Positions 26,744-35,305 of a DNA stretch of 64,000 nt are shown here, in pieces. Each line of letters opens with the position of its first letter. Positions within the stretch are counted from its first letter, which is position 1. The stretch lies in assembly GCF_015354405.1 (NCBI RefSeq), contig NZ_JADKYP010000013.1, positions 62,001-126,000 on the forward strand. Reading direction: 5' to 3'. The notes below the pieces were generated by a model, which made no database searches, had not been told where the DNA came from, and saw nothing but the letters and a program-made list of their open reading frames with translations. Both the position numbers and the translations under genes were made by a program. The stretch is from Nocardia sp. BSTN01. Its GTDB lineage: Bacteria > Actinomycetota > Actinomycetes > Mycobacteriales > Mycobacteriaceae.

Positions 26744-27694
26744 ATGAGCTCTCAGTACGCGGACGACGCGCACCATCTCGCCTCCGCCCCGATCGTGGTC
26801 GGTGTCGACGGGTCGGCCGGTGCCCGCACCGCGCTGCTGTGGGCGGCAGAGGTCGCCCGCGATCGAGGACGCGATCTGCGCATCGCCTACGGACTCGACC
26901 TGCCGAGCGCGAACCGGGTGTTCAACAACTACGACCTGTCCGAGCCCGCGGTGCTGGAACGCCTGCGCGCCCACGGCGCCGCACTGGTTGCCCGCGAGGC
27001 TCTCGCCGTGCGCGGCACTCTGCCCGAGGTCCAGGTCAGCACGGAGGTCTCCTCGGAGCATCCGGCGCGAATGCTGTTGCGGCACAGCGCTACCGGATAT
27101 CTGGTCGCCCTGGGGACAGCGGGCGCCGGCGGCTTCGGCGCCCACATCGGTTCGATCCTGCTGTCGGTCACCAGTCATGCCGAGGGCCCGGTCGTGGTGG
27201 TACGCACCGAATCCGAGGACCAGCCACGACCGCGCGAGACCGGCCCGGTGGTGGTCGGCGTCGACGGCAGCCCGCTCAGCGAGGCCGCGGTGGCGGCCGC
27301 GTTCGAGGAAGCCGCCGAGCGTGGCGCCGAACTGGTCGCCGTCCACGCGTGGAGCGATCTGACGTTCGGCTCGTTCGTCGGCGACCCGTACACCTGGTTC
27401 CCGATGTCGGATATCGAGGTGAACGAGGAAGCGATCCTCGCGGAACGACTGGCCGGCTGGCAGGAGAAGTATCCGGACGTCCCGGTGCGCCGCCACATCA
27501 GCATGGCCGAGCCCGCTGCCCATCTGCAGCGGTGGAGCGACTCCGCACAGCTCATCGTCGTCGGCAGCCACGGCCGCGGCAGCTTCCGCGGGCTGCTGCT
27601 GGGTTCGGTGTCCAATTCCCTTGTCCAGCATGCGAAATGCCCCGTCATGGTAGTGCGTTCGCCGGAGGGAGAGCAGGCGCATGACGAGGACTGA
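26744..27694 (+). CDS. tandem universal stress protein
   Basis: 316 residues with two USP domains starting IVVGVDGSAGARTALLWAAE and VVVGVDGSPLSEAAVAAAFEEA. The second domain has a standard motif GSHGRGSFRGLLLGSVSN; in the first the last glycine of G-2x-G-9x-G is replaced by Ser (GTAGAGGFGAHIGS), so nucleotide binding there is less certain. First gene of a three-gene operon: its end overlaps the SRPBCC gene by 14 nt. The DosR-like box upstream predicts hypoxic induction. Confidence 0.9.
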   Translation: MSSQYADDAHHLASAPIVVGVDGSAGARTALLWAAEVARDRGRDLRIAYGLDLPSANRVFNNYDLSEPAVLERLRAHGAALVAREALAVRGTLPEVQVSTEVSSEHPARMLLRHSATGYLVALGTAGAGGFGAHIGSILLSVTSHAEGPVVVVRTESEDQPRPRETGPVVVGVDGSPLSEAAVAAAFEEAAERGAELVAVHAWSDLTFGSFVGDPYTWFPMSDIEVNEEAILAERLAGWQEKYPDVPVRRHISMAEPAAHLQRWSDSAQLIVVGSHGRGSFRGLLLGSVSNSLVQHAKCPVMVVRSPEGEQAHDED

Positions 27695-28364
27695 GCATTC
27701 GGCGGCCCGTCGCGGTGCGGCCGCGGCGGTCGGCGTCGCATCCTTTCTCGGCGGGCTCGCCACCGGCTACCGGCTCTTCGCCCGCCGCTGGTGTCTGAGC
27801 TGGGGCGCGACCGAGGAGGAGGTGCGGCGGCGTATGCCGGGCGACGATCTGCTCCTGCTGCCCGACCTGCTCTCGACCCGGGCGCTCACGATCGCGGCCG
27901 ATCCCGGCGCGGTCTGGCCTTGGCTCGTGCAGTTCGGACCACAACGCGGCGGAATCTACAGCTACGACTGGATCGACCGGCTCCTGGGCATCGACGTGCA
28001 CAGCGCCCGGGCGATCCTGCCGCAATTCCAGGACCTCGCCGTCGGTGACGCCGTCACGGTGAATTCCGACAGCACCCCGTCCCGGGTAGTGGTGCTCGAA
28101 CCCGAACGAGCGCTCGTCTTCCGCACCGACGACGGGAACTGGGTCTGGGCGTTCGGACTGTATCCGTGCCCGGAGGGCACCCGGCTGGTCAGCCGCAACC
28201 GGATCGCGACGCCCGGCGCCTCGCCCGTGCTGCGGCTGTTCGACACCTTCGTCCTGGAACCGGGCAGTCTGGTGATGGAGCAGAAGATGTTGCGCGGCAT
28301 CAAGGAACGCGCCGAAGCACACCGCGTCGCCCAGCCTGTCCCGATCGGAAGCACGACACCGTGA
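27681..28364 (+). CDS. SRPBCC (START-like) family protein
   Basis: 227 residues. An N-terminal hydrophobic stretch (RGAAAAVGVASFLGGLATGYRLF) may anchor it to the membrane. The rest reads as an SRPBCC lipid-binding fold: ALTIAADPGAVWPWLVQFGPQRGGIYSYDWIDRLLGIDVHSARAILPQFQDLAVGD and the closing strand WVWAFGLYPCPEGTRLVSRNRI. The ligand is unknown. Coupled at both ends: overlap of 14 nt with the stress protein and GTGA overlap with the next gene. Confidence 0.75.
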   Translation: MTRTEHSAARRGAAAAVGVASFLGGLATGYRLFARRWCLSWGATEEEVRRRMPGDDLLLLPDLLSTRALTIAADPGAVWPWLVQFGPQRGGIYSYDWIDRLLGIDVHSARAILPQFQDLAVGDAVTVNSDSTPSRVVVLEPERALVFRTDDGNWVWAFGLYPCPEGTRLVSRNRIATPGASPVLRLFDTFVLEPGSLVMEQKMLRGIKERAEAHRVAQPVPIGSTTP

Positions 28365-28936
28365 CCACCACGGGCACCCCGACACCACTGCCGAGCGCGA
28401 CCGCGTTCCGCGCGGTCGCCCGGTGCGTGGTCACGACCGCCGGCCTGCTGGCACGCCACCGCATCCGCTGCCCGTCCCGGAACGTCGGAACATGGCTGAG
28501 TTTCGGTGACGGAACCTCGGCCTACGTCTACCGGGAAACCGTGATCGATCGGATCCCGTCGCCCGAACCGTGTGTGCTGCTGGTGCGTTTCGAGTTGCGG
28601 GGCGTGCGCGGGCGCGGGCATGCGTGGTTCCGTCGCGAGAGCATTCTCAACACCGTGCTCTTCGCCGGGTTCCCTGGCCTGATCACCAAGTTGTGGCTGG
28701 CGCACGATCAACGCGGTGCGTATCGCGGGCTCTACGAATGGGACGGGGCGGCCTCCGCCGACGCCTATGCCCGCGCCCTGTGGCGGGTGCTGGCCCTCGT
28801 CAGTGTCCCGGGAACGATCGATTATCGGGTGCTGCCCGGCCTGCGCCGCCGCGACCTGCCGGTGGCGGCGACCGGTCACGCCGCGGGTGGCACGCAATGG
28901 TGGCGGGTCACCGAATTCCATTCGAGCGCAGCCTGA
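28361..28936 (+). CDS. conserved hypothetical protein, third gene of the USP operon
   Basis: 191 residues starting at the GTG that overlaps the SRPBCC stop. No family recognised with confidence. Visible features: a beta-rich first half (TWLSFGDGTSAYVYRETVIDR, VLLVRFELRGVRG), a segment FRRESILNTVLFAGFPGLITKLWLAHD, then YRGLYEWDGAASADAYARALWRVLALVS, which resembles dimeric alpha/beta-barrel (monooxygenase-like) proteins where the EWD strand is followed by an Ala-rich helix. That assignment is a guess. Expected to be expressed with the stress protein under DosR. Confidence 0.55.
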   Translation: MTTTGTPTPLPSATAFRAVARCVVTTAGLLARHRIRCPSRNVGTWLSFGDGTSAYVYRETVIDRIPSPEPCVLLVRFELRGVRGRGHAWFRRESILNTVLFAGFPGLITKLWLAHDQRGAYRGLYEWDGAASADAYARALWRVLALVSVPGTIDYRVLPGLRRRDLPVAATGHAAGGTQWWRVTEFHSSAA

Positions 28937-29020
28937 TTCGAAGCAGGGCACGCCGACCTTCACCCGGACGGCCGGCTTCCGCCCGGACGGTTCGGCGTTT
29001 CCATGCTCTCTGCTTTGCGA

Positions 29021-32000
29021 TCAGTGCTCGTCGGTCGCCGGCAGCGTGACGCTCTCTCCGGTCGCCAGTACGACGGTGTGGCCGCGGCATTCGATCGTGA
29101 TCGACCGCGCTCCGTCCGTATCGGAGCTGATCTCGATCCGGCGGGCGTCGATCCGCACGGTCAGGCGATGACCGTGGTAGATGATCGCGAAGGTCAGTGT
29201 GCCCAGCTGGGGCGGCCAGCACGGGGCGAAGATCAAGCGGTTGTCGCGGGTCTCGAGCCCGGTGAAGCAGCGCTGGACCAGATCGATACTGCCGGCCATC
29301 GCGCCCAGGTGGATCCCCTCGGCCGTGGTGCCGCCCTGGATGTCGGCGATATCGGATTCCAGCACGCTGCCGAAGAATTCCATCGCGCGGTCCCGGTTCG
29401 CCCGGGCCAGCACCCAGGCGTGGACGACGGCGCTCAGGGTGGAGCCGTGCGAGGTGCGGGCCAGGTAGTAGTCGACGGTGCGCGGGATGTCCGGGCCGCC
29501 GAAGTCGTAGCCGAGCCCGGCGAACAGCCGCCCCAGCTCGTCGGCCGAGAACAGATAGAACAGCATCAGGACGTCGGCCTGTTTCGCCACTCGATACCGG
29601 TCGACGTCGTCGCCTTCGGCCTCGAGGATGCGGTCGAGCCGGCTGGTATCGCCGTAGCGGCGCCGGTAGTCGTCCCAATCCAATTCGGCGAGCCGGTCGT
29701 ATCCGGCGAACTGGCTGATCACTCCCTCGTGGAAGGGCACGAACATCCGATCGGCGACCTCGGCCCAGCGTTCGGATTCGGCGGCCGGCACCGCGAGGCG
29801 GTCGAGCAGTTCCGACCGCACCCGCGGCGGCAGCAGTTCGACCGCGTCCAGGGCGCGCCGGATGACCCACACGGCCATGACATTGGTGTAGGCGTTGTCG
29901 TCGATGCCCTGGTAGGGCTGCCCGGGATAGCCGGAATGAAATTCGTCGGGTCCGATGACACCGCGGATGTGATATCGGTCGTCGGCCGGATCGTAGCTGG
30001 CCCGATCGGACCAGAACCGGGCGATCTCCACCAGTAGTTCGGCGCCGAACTCGGCGAGGAACGCCCGATCTCCGGTGGCCTGGTAGTAGTGCCACACGTT
30101 ATAGGCCACCGCCGGACCGGCATGTTGCGCGCGAGCGCTGGCGTCCGGATTCCAGTGTCCCGAGCGGGGATTCAGATGCAGGCGCTGACTCTCCTCGCGC
30201 CCGTCGCTGCCGGATTGCCAGGGGAACAAGGCGCCGCGGCAGCCCTGTGCGCGCGCCGCGGCCCGCGCCTGCGGCAGGCGGCGGTAGCGGTACCGCAACA
30301 GTTCTCGCGTCAGTGCCGGATCGCGCAGGCTCACCACCGGCAGGACGAACAGCTCGTCCCAGAACACGTGCCCCCGGTAGGCCTCGCCGTGCAGCCCTCG
30401 TGCGGGCACCCCGGCGTCGAGGTCGGCGGTATGGCGCGACAGCGTCTGCGCCACCTGCAGGACGTGCAGTCGCAGTGCGCGCACCGATTCCTCACTGGCG
30501 CCCAGATCGATGCGCAGCCGCCGCCACACATGCTCCCAGGCATCGGCGTGCGCGGCGCGGAGCGCGTCGTAGTCCGGCGCCTCGTCGAGCAGGCGCAGGG
30601 CGGCCTCGTCGGGTGCGGAGATCGCGCGGTCGCGGCCGGTGAACACCGCCGCCGTCTTGTCGACGACGATGGCGCTCCGGGACTCGGCACGCACGACGAA
30701 ATCGTGGGCGGCGGTACCGTCGGCGAGCGGCGAGCCGGCCGTCTGCCGCCCGTGCGATGTCACCGTGGTCCGAGTGGCCACCGCCACGGTAATCAGCGAC
30801 TGGGTGGTTCGCATCAGCGTGGATGCGGTGTGCGCGTCCGGGATATCGATGCGCAGCTCGCTCAGGTGCGTTCCGGACAGGTCGCGGTACCGCTCGACTC
30901 CGGCGTTGCGGACCGATGTGTCGATCGCCGACCGGACGGTGAGCGGCCCGCTCCAGTTCTCGGGCGTCAGCGTGGTTCGCATCGCGCACGCGTGGGGTGA
31001 GTCCATCGACGCGAAACGCTGCTGAACCACGGCCGTGATCCGGCCGGCGGCGTCGCGGCAGCGCAGCCTGCGGGTGAGCACCGCCTGGCGCAGATCGAAT
31101 TGCTGTGTGTAGTCCAGCAATTCGGCATCGTCGAGATCGAACCATTCGCCGTCGGCGATGCGCCAGGTCAGGGGAAGCCAGTTCGGCAGATTCACCAGGC
31201 TCTCGTTCTCGACGTGCCGCCCGGCGATATCGTCGCCGAGCCGGTTGTAGATTCCCGCGACATAGGTTCCGGGATAGTGGTGGATTCCCGCGCGCGTCTC
31301 CGGTGCGGCCGCGCGGGTGACGAGGTAGCCGTTGCCCACCGCGCACAACGCTTCGCGCAGCCGCTCGGCGCCGGGGTCGTAGCCGTCGTAGGTGAGCAGC
31401 CACGAGCGTCCGACCGCCCAGTCGCTCTCCCCGGTCAGCAATTCGGCCATCCGCTGCAGGAATTCGCCGGCCCGCGCGGGACTGTCGAGGGCAAACCGTG
31501 CCGCGGTGCGCCGGTCGCCGGTGTCGCCGTGGCGAACCACCAGCGGCACTCCGGTGACCTGGATCGCGTCGAAGGCGTCCTCGTCGGTCAGATCGTCGCC
31601 GAGGTACATCGGCATCACCGGGCGGCCCACCAGATCCAGCACCCAGTGCAACGCCCGTCCCTTGTCCCAGTCCACATCGGGACGCAATTCGGTGACCTTG
31701 CGGCCGGCGGTCACGCGCAATCCCTGCCCGCGGGCGATATCGTGCACGGTGGCCACGACCGTCGAGACGGCATCGGCGGCGACCTTGCGGTGATGGACGG
31801 CGACCGCGAATCGTTTCGGCTCGATCAGCACCCCCGGAATCCGGCTCAACCGGTCGGCGAGTTCGGCCGCCGCCCGCACCAGCGCCCGCTCCGCCTTCGG
31901 GCCGCCGTCGTGCACGTGTTCGGTGCCGTCGGGCGCCATCAGTTCGAAACCGTGGCTACCGGCGTACCAGATGCCCTCGACGCCCACGCGCGTGCGCAGA

Positions 32001-32992
32001 TCCTCGAGTCCGCGACCGCTGATCACGGCGACGGGACACCGCGCCGCCAGTGTGACCAGGGTGGCGCGCACATTCTCGATCGGGATCGCCGCCTCGGGAT
32101 CGGGCACGATCTCCGAGATCGTGCCGTCGAAATCCAGCAGCACCGCGATGTGCTCGTCCTCGACGGCGTCGGCGATCGACGTCCAGCACGCCAGCGCGTC
32201 CGCGATCTCCGACAGGCGGCGGAATCCACTGCGCACCCGGATCTCCTCGGCGTCGGCGACCACCACGTCGGCTCCGGTGCACAGCAGCCGGTCCGGATCG
32301 CCGGCGCGCTCGATGCCGATCACCAGTCCGAAACCGCCGCGACGCCCGGCGCTCACCCCAGCCTCGGCATCCTCGACGACGACCGTCCGCTCGGGCTCGA
32401 CGTCCAGCCGTTGCGTGGCCAGCACCATGGTGGCCGGATCCGGCTTCCCCGGCAGGTCGAGTTCTTCGGCCACGACACCGTCCACCCGGACGGCGAACAG
32501 GTCCCCGAGCCCCGCGGCGTCGAGTACCTGAGCCGCATTGCGGCTCGCCGAGAACACCGCGGTCCGCACCCCCGCCGCGCGCAGGCGGCGCACCAGCGCC
32601 ACCGTGGTGGCGAACACCGGGACGCCCGACTCGGCGATCCGGGCGAGGAACATCTCGTCCTTGCCGTTGCCGAGTCCGCAGATCGTGGCGTCGGCCGCCG
32701 TGTCCGACGGTTCGCCCCGCGGCAGTGAGATCGCCCGGGAGGCAAGGAAATCCGCGACGCCGTCGTAGCGCGGTTTGCCGTCGACGTAGTCCTGGTAGTC
32801 GGAGGCGGTGAACGGCGCGCAGTTCTCGCCCGGCCCGGGTGTGCGCGCGGCGAGGAATCCGTCGAAGACCTGCGTCCAGGCGGCGGCGTGGATCGACGCC
32901 GTGTCGGTGACCACACCGTCCATATCGAAGATCACCGCGTCGTAGCGACGCGCGTCGATCACCGGCCCAGCCACCGATTTGTCAGGGTGCAC
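29021..32992 (-). CDS. OtsB1/Rv2006-like three-domain HAD - trehalose-phosphatase - GH65 protein
   Basis: About 1323 residues. Domain 1 (15-270): beta-phosphoglucomutase-like HAD with VIFDMDGVVTDT and GKPDPATMVLA. Domain 2 (280-520): trehalose-6-phosphate phosphatase-type HAD with LLDFDGTISEIVPDPE and YLGDDLTDEDAFDAI. Domain 3 (540-1323): GH65 glycoside phosphorylase with RGHVFWDELFVLPV and the general-acid segment GVIGPDEFHSGYPG (Glu near 1017). M. tuberculosis Rv2006 has the same order and length. Together these could phosphorolyse a disaccharide and handle the sugar phosphates. Start uncertain: GTG at 32992 or 32974. A DosR-like box lies 36 nt upstream. Confidence 0.88.
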   Translation of the reverse strand: MHPDKSVAGPVIDARRYDAVIFDMDGVVTDTASIHAAAWTQVFDGFLAARTPGPGENCAPFTASDYQDYVDGKPRYDGVADFLASRAISLPRGEPSDTAADATICGLGNGKDEMFLARIAESGVPVFATTVALVRRLRAAGVRTAVFSASRNAAQVLDAAGLGDLFAVRVDGVVAEELDLPGKPDPATMVLATQRLDVEPERTVVVEDAEAGVSAGRRGGFGLVIGIERAGDPDRLLCTGADVVVADAEEIRVRSGFRRLSEIADALACWTSIADAVEDEHIAVLLDFDGTISEIVPDPEAAIPIENVRATLVTLAARCPVAVISGRGLEDLRTRVGVEGIWYAGSHGFELMAPDGTEHVHDGGPKAERALVRAAAELADRLSRIPGVLIEPKRFAVAVHHRKVAADAVSTVVATVHDIARGQGLRVTAGRKVTELRPDVDWDKGRALHWVLDLVGRPVMPMYLGDDLTDEDAFDAIQVTGVPLVVRHGDTGDRRTAARFALDSPARAGEFLQRMAELLTGESDWAVGRSWLLTYDGYDPGAERLREALCAVGNGYLVTRAAAPETRAGIHHYPGTYVAGIYNRLGDDIAGRHVENESLVNLPNWLPLTWRIADGEWFDLDDAELLDYTQQFDLRQAVLTRRLRCRDAAGRITAVVQQRFASMDSPHACAMRTTLTPENWSGPLTVRSAIDTSVRNAGVERYRDLSGTHLSELRIDIPDAHTASTLMRTTQSLITVAVATRTTVTSHGRQTAGSPLADGTAAHDFVVRAESRSAIVVDKTAAVFTGRDRAISAPDEAALRLLDEAPDYDALRAAHADAWEHVWRRLRIDLGASEESVRALRLHVLQVAQTLSRHTADLDAGVPARGLHGEAYRGHVFWDELFVLPVVSLRDPALTRELLRYRYRRLPQARAAARAQGCRGALFPWQSGSDGREESQRLHLNPRSGHWNPDASARAQHAGPAVAYNVWHYYQATGDRAFLAEFGAELLVEIARFWSDRASYDPADDRYHIRGVIGPDEFHSGYPGQPYQGIDDNAYTNVMAVWVIRRALDAVELLPPRVRSELLDRLAVPAAESERWAEVADRMFVPFHEGVISQFAGYDRLAELDWDDYRRRYGDTSRLDRILEAEGDDVDRYRVAKQADVLMLFYLFSADELGRLFAGLGYDFGGPDIPRTVDYYLARTSHGSTLSAVVHAWVLARANRDRAMEFFGSVLESDIADIQGGTTAEGIHLGAMAGSIDLVQRCFTGLETRDNRLIFAPCWPPQLGTLTFAIIYHGHRLTVRIDARRIEISSDTDGARSITIECRGHTVVLATGESVTLPATDEH

Positions 32993-33027
32993 TCCCCCAG
33001 GCTCCGCTCGCGTGCGGGCCCCGGCAA

Positions 33028-33041
33028 GGTACACAAGTCCC
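33028..33041 (-). promoter_or_regulatory. DosR-like box upstream of the OtsB1-like gene
   Basis: On the minus strand GGGACTTGTGTACC: one perfect half (GGGAC), one half with a single change. It lies 35 nt upstream of the GTG at 32992. Confidence 0.5.
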
Positions 33042-33208
33042 CATCCACACGGACACCGGTCCCCGGCCGCTTCAGGCGGCGGCGGCCACGCGCGTATGCC
33101 GGTCGGCCGGGACATCGCTTCGAACGGACCACCCGAACCGGCGTCGCCGGCTCCGAGTGTTGCTGTCGCACAGCTGATTCGGGCCGGGCACACACATCCC
33201 GGCCGGGC

Positions 33209-34093
33209 CTACCGCGGCTCCACGTGCTCCGGCACCACGAGTGTCGGGCAGTGGGCGCGATGCAGGACCGCGGCCCGCGTGGACCGCATCGTGGTTCCGA
33301 CCAGGCCCGTCCAGCGGTGCCGGCCCACCACCAGCAGCTGGGCGTCGCCCGCTCGTTCCAGCAGGACCTGCGCCGGACCGCCGAACATGACCTCCGACTC
33401 CAGCGCGACGTCCGGATACTTCCGGTGCCACGGATCCAATTGCCGATCCAGCGCCCGCGTCTCGTCCGCGCGGAACTGCTGGAGTTCCCCGTCCAGGACG
33501 AACCCGCCGACGTCGTCATCGCAGCATCGGACAGCCCGCAGACCGACCCCGCGCAACGCCGCCTCCTCGAACGCACAGCCGACCGCGGTGCCCTCCTCGT
33601 CGACGCCGACCACCACCGGCCGCCCGTCCTCGCCGACGGTGAACAGGCTTTCGCGGTGGACGACCGCGACCGGGCACCGGGCCTGCCGGGTGACCGCCGA
33701 GCTGACCGAGCCCAGCAGCGCCCGGCGGACCGCACCGCGGCCGTGGCTGCCGACCACGATCATCGGCGTGCGCGCCGAGCGCTCCACCAGTGTGTCGATC
33801 ACCGGATCAGCGGTGAGTTCGGTCGTGACCTCCACACCGTCGGCCACATGCCGGGCCATGGCCGCCGCCTCCGACAGCACGCCTTCGCCGTTCCAGTACA
33901 ACCATTCCCGGCCGCCGACGATCTCCATCGCGCTGAGTCCGGTGCGCGGGGCCGAGGCCGACGAGAGCAGGATCCGCAATCCCCACCGGCGCACGGCCGC
34001 CTCAGCCGCCGCCCACCGCACCGCCTGCAGCGCCGTACCGGATCCGTCGACCGCCGCGACGATCGTCCGCTCGGTCCCGTTGTCAGTGCTCAT
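33209..34093 (-). CDS. tandem universal stress protein (Rv2005c-like position)
   Basis: 294 residues. The N-terminal USP domain has VAAVDGSGTALQAVRWAAAEA and a full ATP motif GSHGRGAVRRALLGSVSS near 143. The C-terminal domain keeps the fold (VVVGVDEEGTAVGCAFEEAALRG) but its motif reads GRHRWTGLVGTTMRSTRA, lacking the G-2x-G spacing, so only one nucleotide site is likely. Start ATG at 34093 follows AGGAGGCGGCG. It precedes the OtsB1-like gene, as Rv2005c precedes Rv2006. DosR-like box 58 nt upstream. Confidence 0.9.
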   Translation of the reverse strand: MSTDNGTERTIVAAVDGSGTALQAVRWAAAEAAVRRWGLRILLSSASAPRTGLSAMEIVGGREWLYWNGEGVLSEAAAMARHVADGVEVTTELTADPVIDTLVERSARTPMIVVGSHGRGAVRRALLGSVSSAVTRQARCPVAVVHRESLFTVGEDGRPVVVGVDEEGTAVGCAFEEAALRGVGLRAVRCCDDDVGGFVLDGELQQFRADETRALDRQLDPWHRKYPDVALESEVMFGGPAQVLLERAGDAQLLVVGRHRWTGLVGTTMRSTRAAVLHRAHCPTLVVPEHVEPR

Positions 34094-34151
34094 CGCCGCC
34101 TCCTGCTGCCGGGCCTGCTCCGATCGTCCGGCTGCGGTGACCGACGATCTA

Positions 34152-34165
34152 GGGCCGAAAGTCGC
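34152..34165 (-). promoter_or_regulatory. DosR-like box upstream of the universal stress gene
   Basis: On the minus strand GCGACTTTCGGCCC, 58 nt upstream of the ATG at 34093. Confidence 0.6.
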
Positions 34166-34232
34166 CATCGCGGGCCGCCTTCGTCCGCGGCCCGCCACCG
34201 GGGCGAAGTCGGCGCGTTCGTCCCGGCAGGAC

Positions 34233-34246
34233 AGGCCCTTGGTCCC
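34233..34246 (+). promoter_or_regulatory. DosR-like box upstream of the GyrI-DUF302 gene
   Basis: AGGCCCTTGGTCCC (reverse complement GGGACCAAGGGCCT), ending 57 nt before the ATG at 34304. With the box at 34152 it gives each divergent gene its own site. Confidence 0.65.
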
Positions 34247-34303
34247 TCGCGCATCGGCGTGACCGCGGGCATTGTCGAGGCAGACACCGAGAAAGAGGAC
34301 GCC

Positions 34304-35185
34304 ATGGACTACCGGGTGGACGTGTGCGAAGTGCCGCCGCAGGCTCTGTTGCGACTACCTCGCGCGATCCGGACGGATCGGCCCGGTGAGGACATCACCG
34401 CGGGTATGCGCGAACTGTTCGCGACCGTCGCCCGATCCGGCCTCACCGCCAGCGGCCCGACCGCGATCACCTACACCGACACCGAACGATCGACGGTCGC
34501 GACGAGCGTCGACTTCCGTGTGCCGGTCGAGCCCGCCGCCGAGTTGAGTCTGGCCTCGGGTGCCGAAGTGCTCGTCACCCCCGGCACGACGGTGGCTCGC
34601 GCCTGCCACCACGGCGGTTACCGCGATCTCGGCGCCGCCTACCGGAGCCTCGCCGAGTGGGTGGATCGCAATGCCTACCGAGTCGTCGGCCCACCGACCG
34701 AGGTCTATCTCGTCGGCCCCGACGAGGTGAGCGATCCGCGCCAGCTCGTCACCGAGATCCGGCTGCCCGTGGCTCCCTCGCCGACGATCGTCACCCGAGT
34801 GCTCTCCGACTTCGACACCGCGCTGAATCGGACCCGGAACGCGTTGCGCTCCAACGGCTTCACCATCCTCGCGGAGGTCGACCTGAACACGGCGCGGTAC
34901 GACGGCCGCACCCGGCGCCTGGCCCACCACACCATCCTGGAGGTCTGCCGCCGCAATCTGCTCGTGGCCGAACTCGCGGACGACGACCGGGCCGACATGA
35001 TCGTGCCGCATCCGGTGGTCGTGCGTGAACGCTGCGAGACCGTCGTCGTCGAGGCCGTCGATCCGACGATCTGGGCCCGCGCACTGGACGACGAGGAACT
35101 CCTGCTCCTCGCCGCCGACAGCCGCCGCCACCTCATCGCGGCGATCGACGACCTCGCCACGACGGCAACGGCCCACGACGGTTAG
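34304..35185 (+). CDS. GyrI-like ligand-binding domain fused to DUF302
   Basis: 293 residues. Residues 1-150 look like a GyrI-like/AraC effector-binding domain: VDVCEVPPQALLRLPRAIRTDRPGEDITAGMRELFATVARSG, SGPTAITYTDTE, GTTVARACHHGGYRDLGAAYRSLAEWVDRNAYRVVGPPTEVYLVGPDEV. Residues about 160-285 are DUF302: VTRVLSDFDTALNRTRNALRSNGFTILAEVDL and AHHTILEVCRRNLL. No HTH is present, so it is not itself a typical regulator. ATG at 34304 follows GAAAGAGGAC. The upstream box suggests DosR control. The fusion is unusual to me. Confidence 0.75.
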   Translation: MDYRVDVCEVPPQALLRLPRAIRTDRPGEDITAGMRELFATVARSGLTASGPTAITYTDTERSTVATSVDFRVPVEPAAELSLASGAEVLVTPGTTVARACHHGGYRDLGAAYRSLAEWVDRNAYRVVGPPTEVYLVGPDEVSDPRQLVTEIRLPVAPSPTIVTRVLSDFDTALNRTRNALRSNGFTILAEVDLNTARYDGRTRRLAHHTILEVCRRNLLVAELADDDRADMIVPHPVVVRERCETVVVEAVDPTIWARALDDEELLLLAADSRRHLIAAIDDLATTATAHDG

Positions 35186-35305
35186 GTTCTCGCGCAACCC
35201 CTTCGGCGATCGCACGCGCGCCCGTGGCGAGCCGTGCGGTGGCGGGCCGCCGCTCCACCTCCTACGGTTGATCTTGTCACCGGCAGTCACCGAAGGAGCC
35301 CGCGC

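Noticed and set aside
31100-32728. 542-codon open frame opposite the OtsB1-like gene
   Set aside because: Antisense shadow of a gene with three recognised domains; translation shows no motifs.
32888-34303. Long N-terminal extension of the GyrI-DUF302 frame
   Set aside because: The extension is antisense to the universal stress gene and Arg-rich; a good ribosome site and a DosR-like box place the start at 34304.
34304-35185. GyrI-DUF302 protein as a transcription factor
   Set aside because: It has the ligand-binding fold often attached to AraC or MerR proteins but no helix-turn-helix segment.
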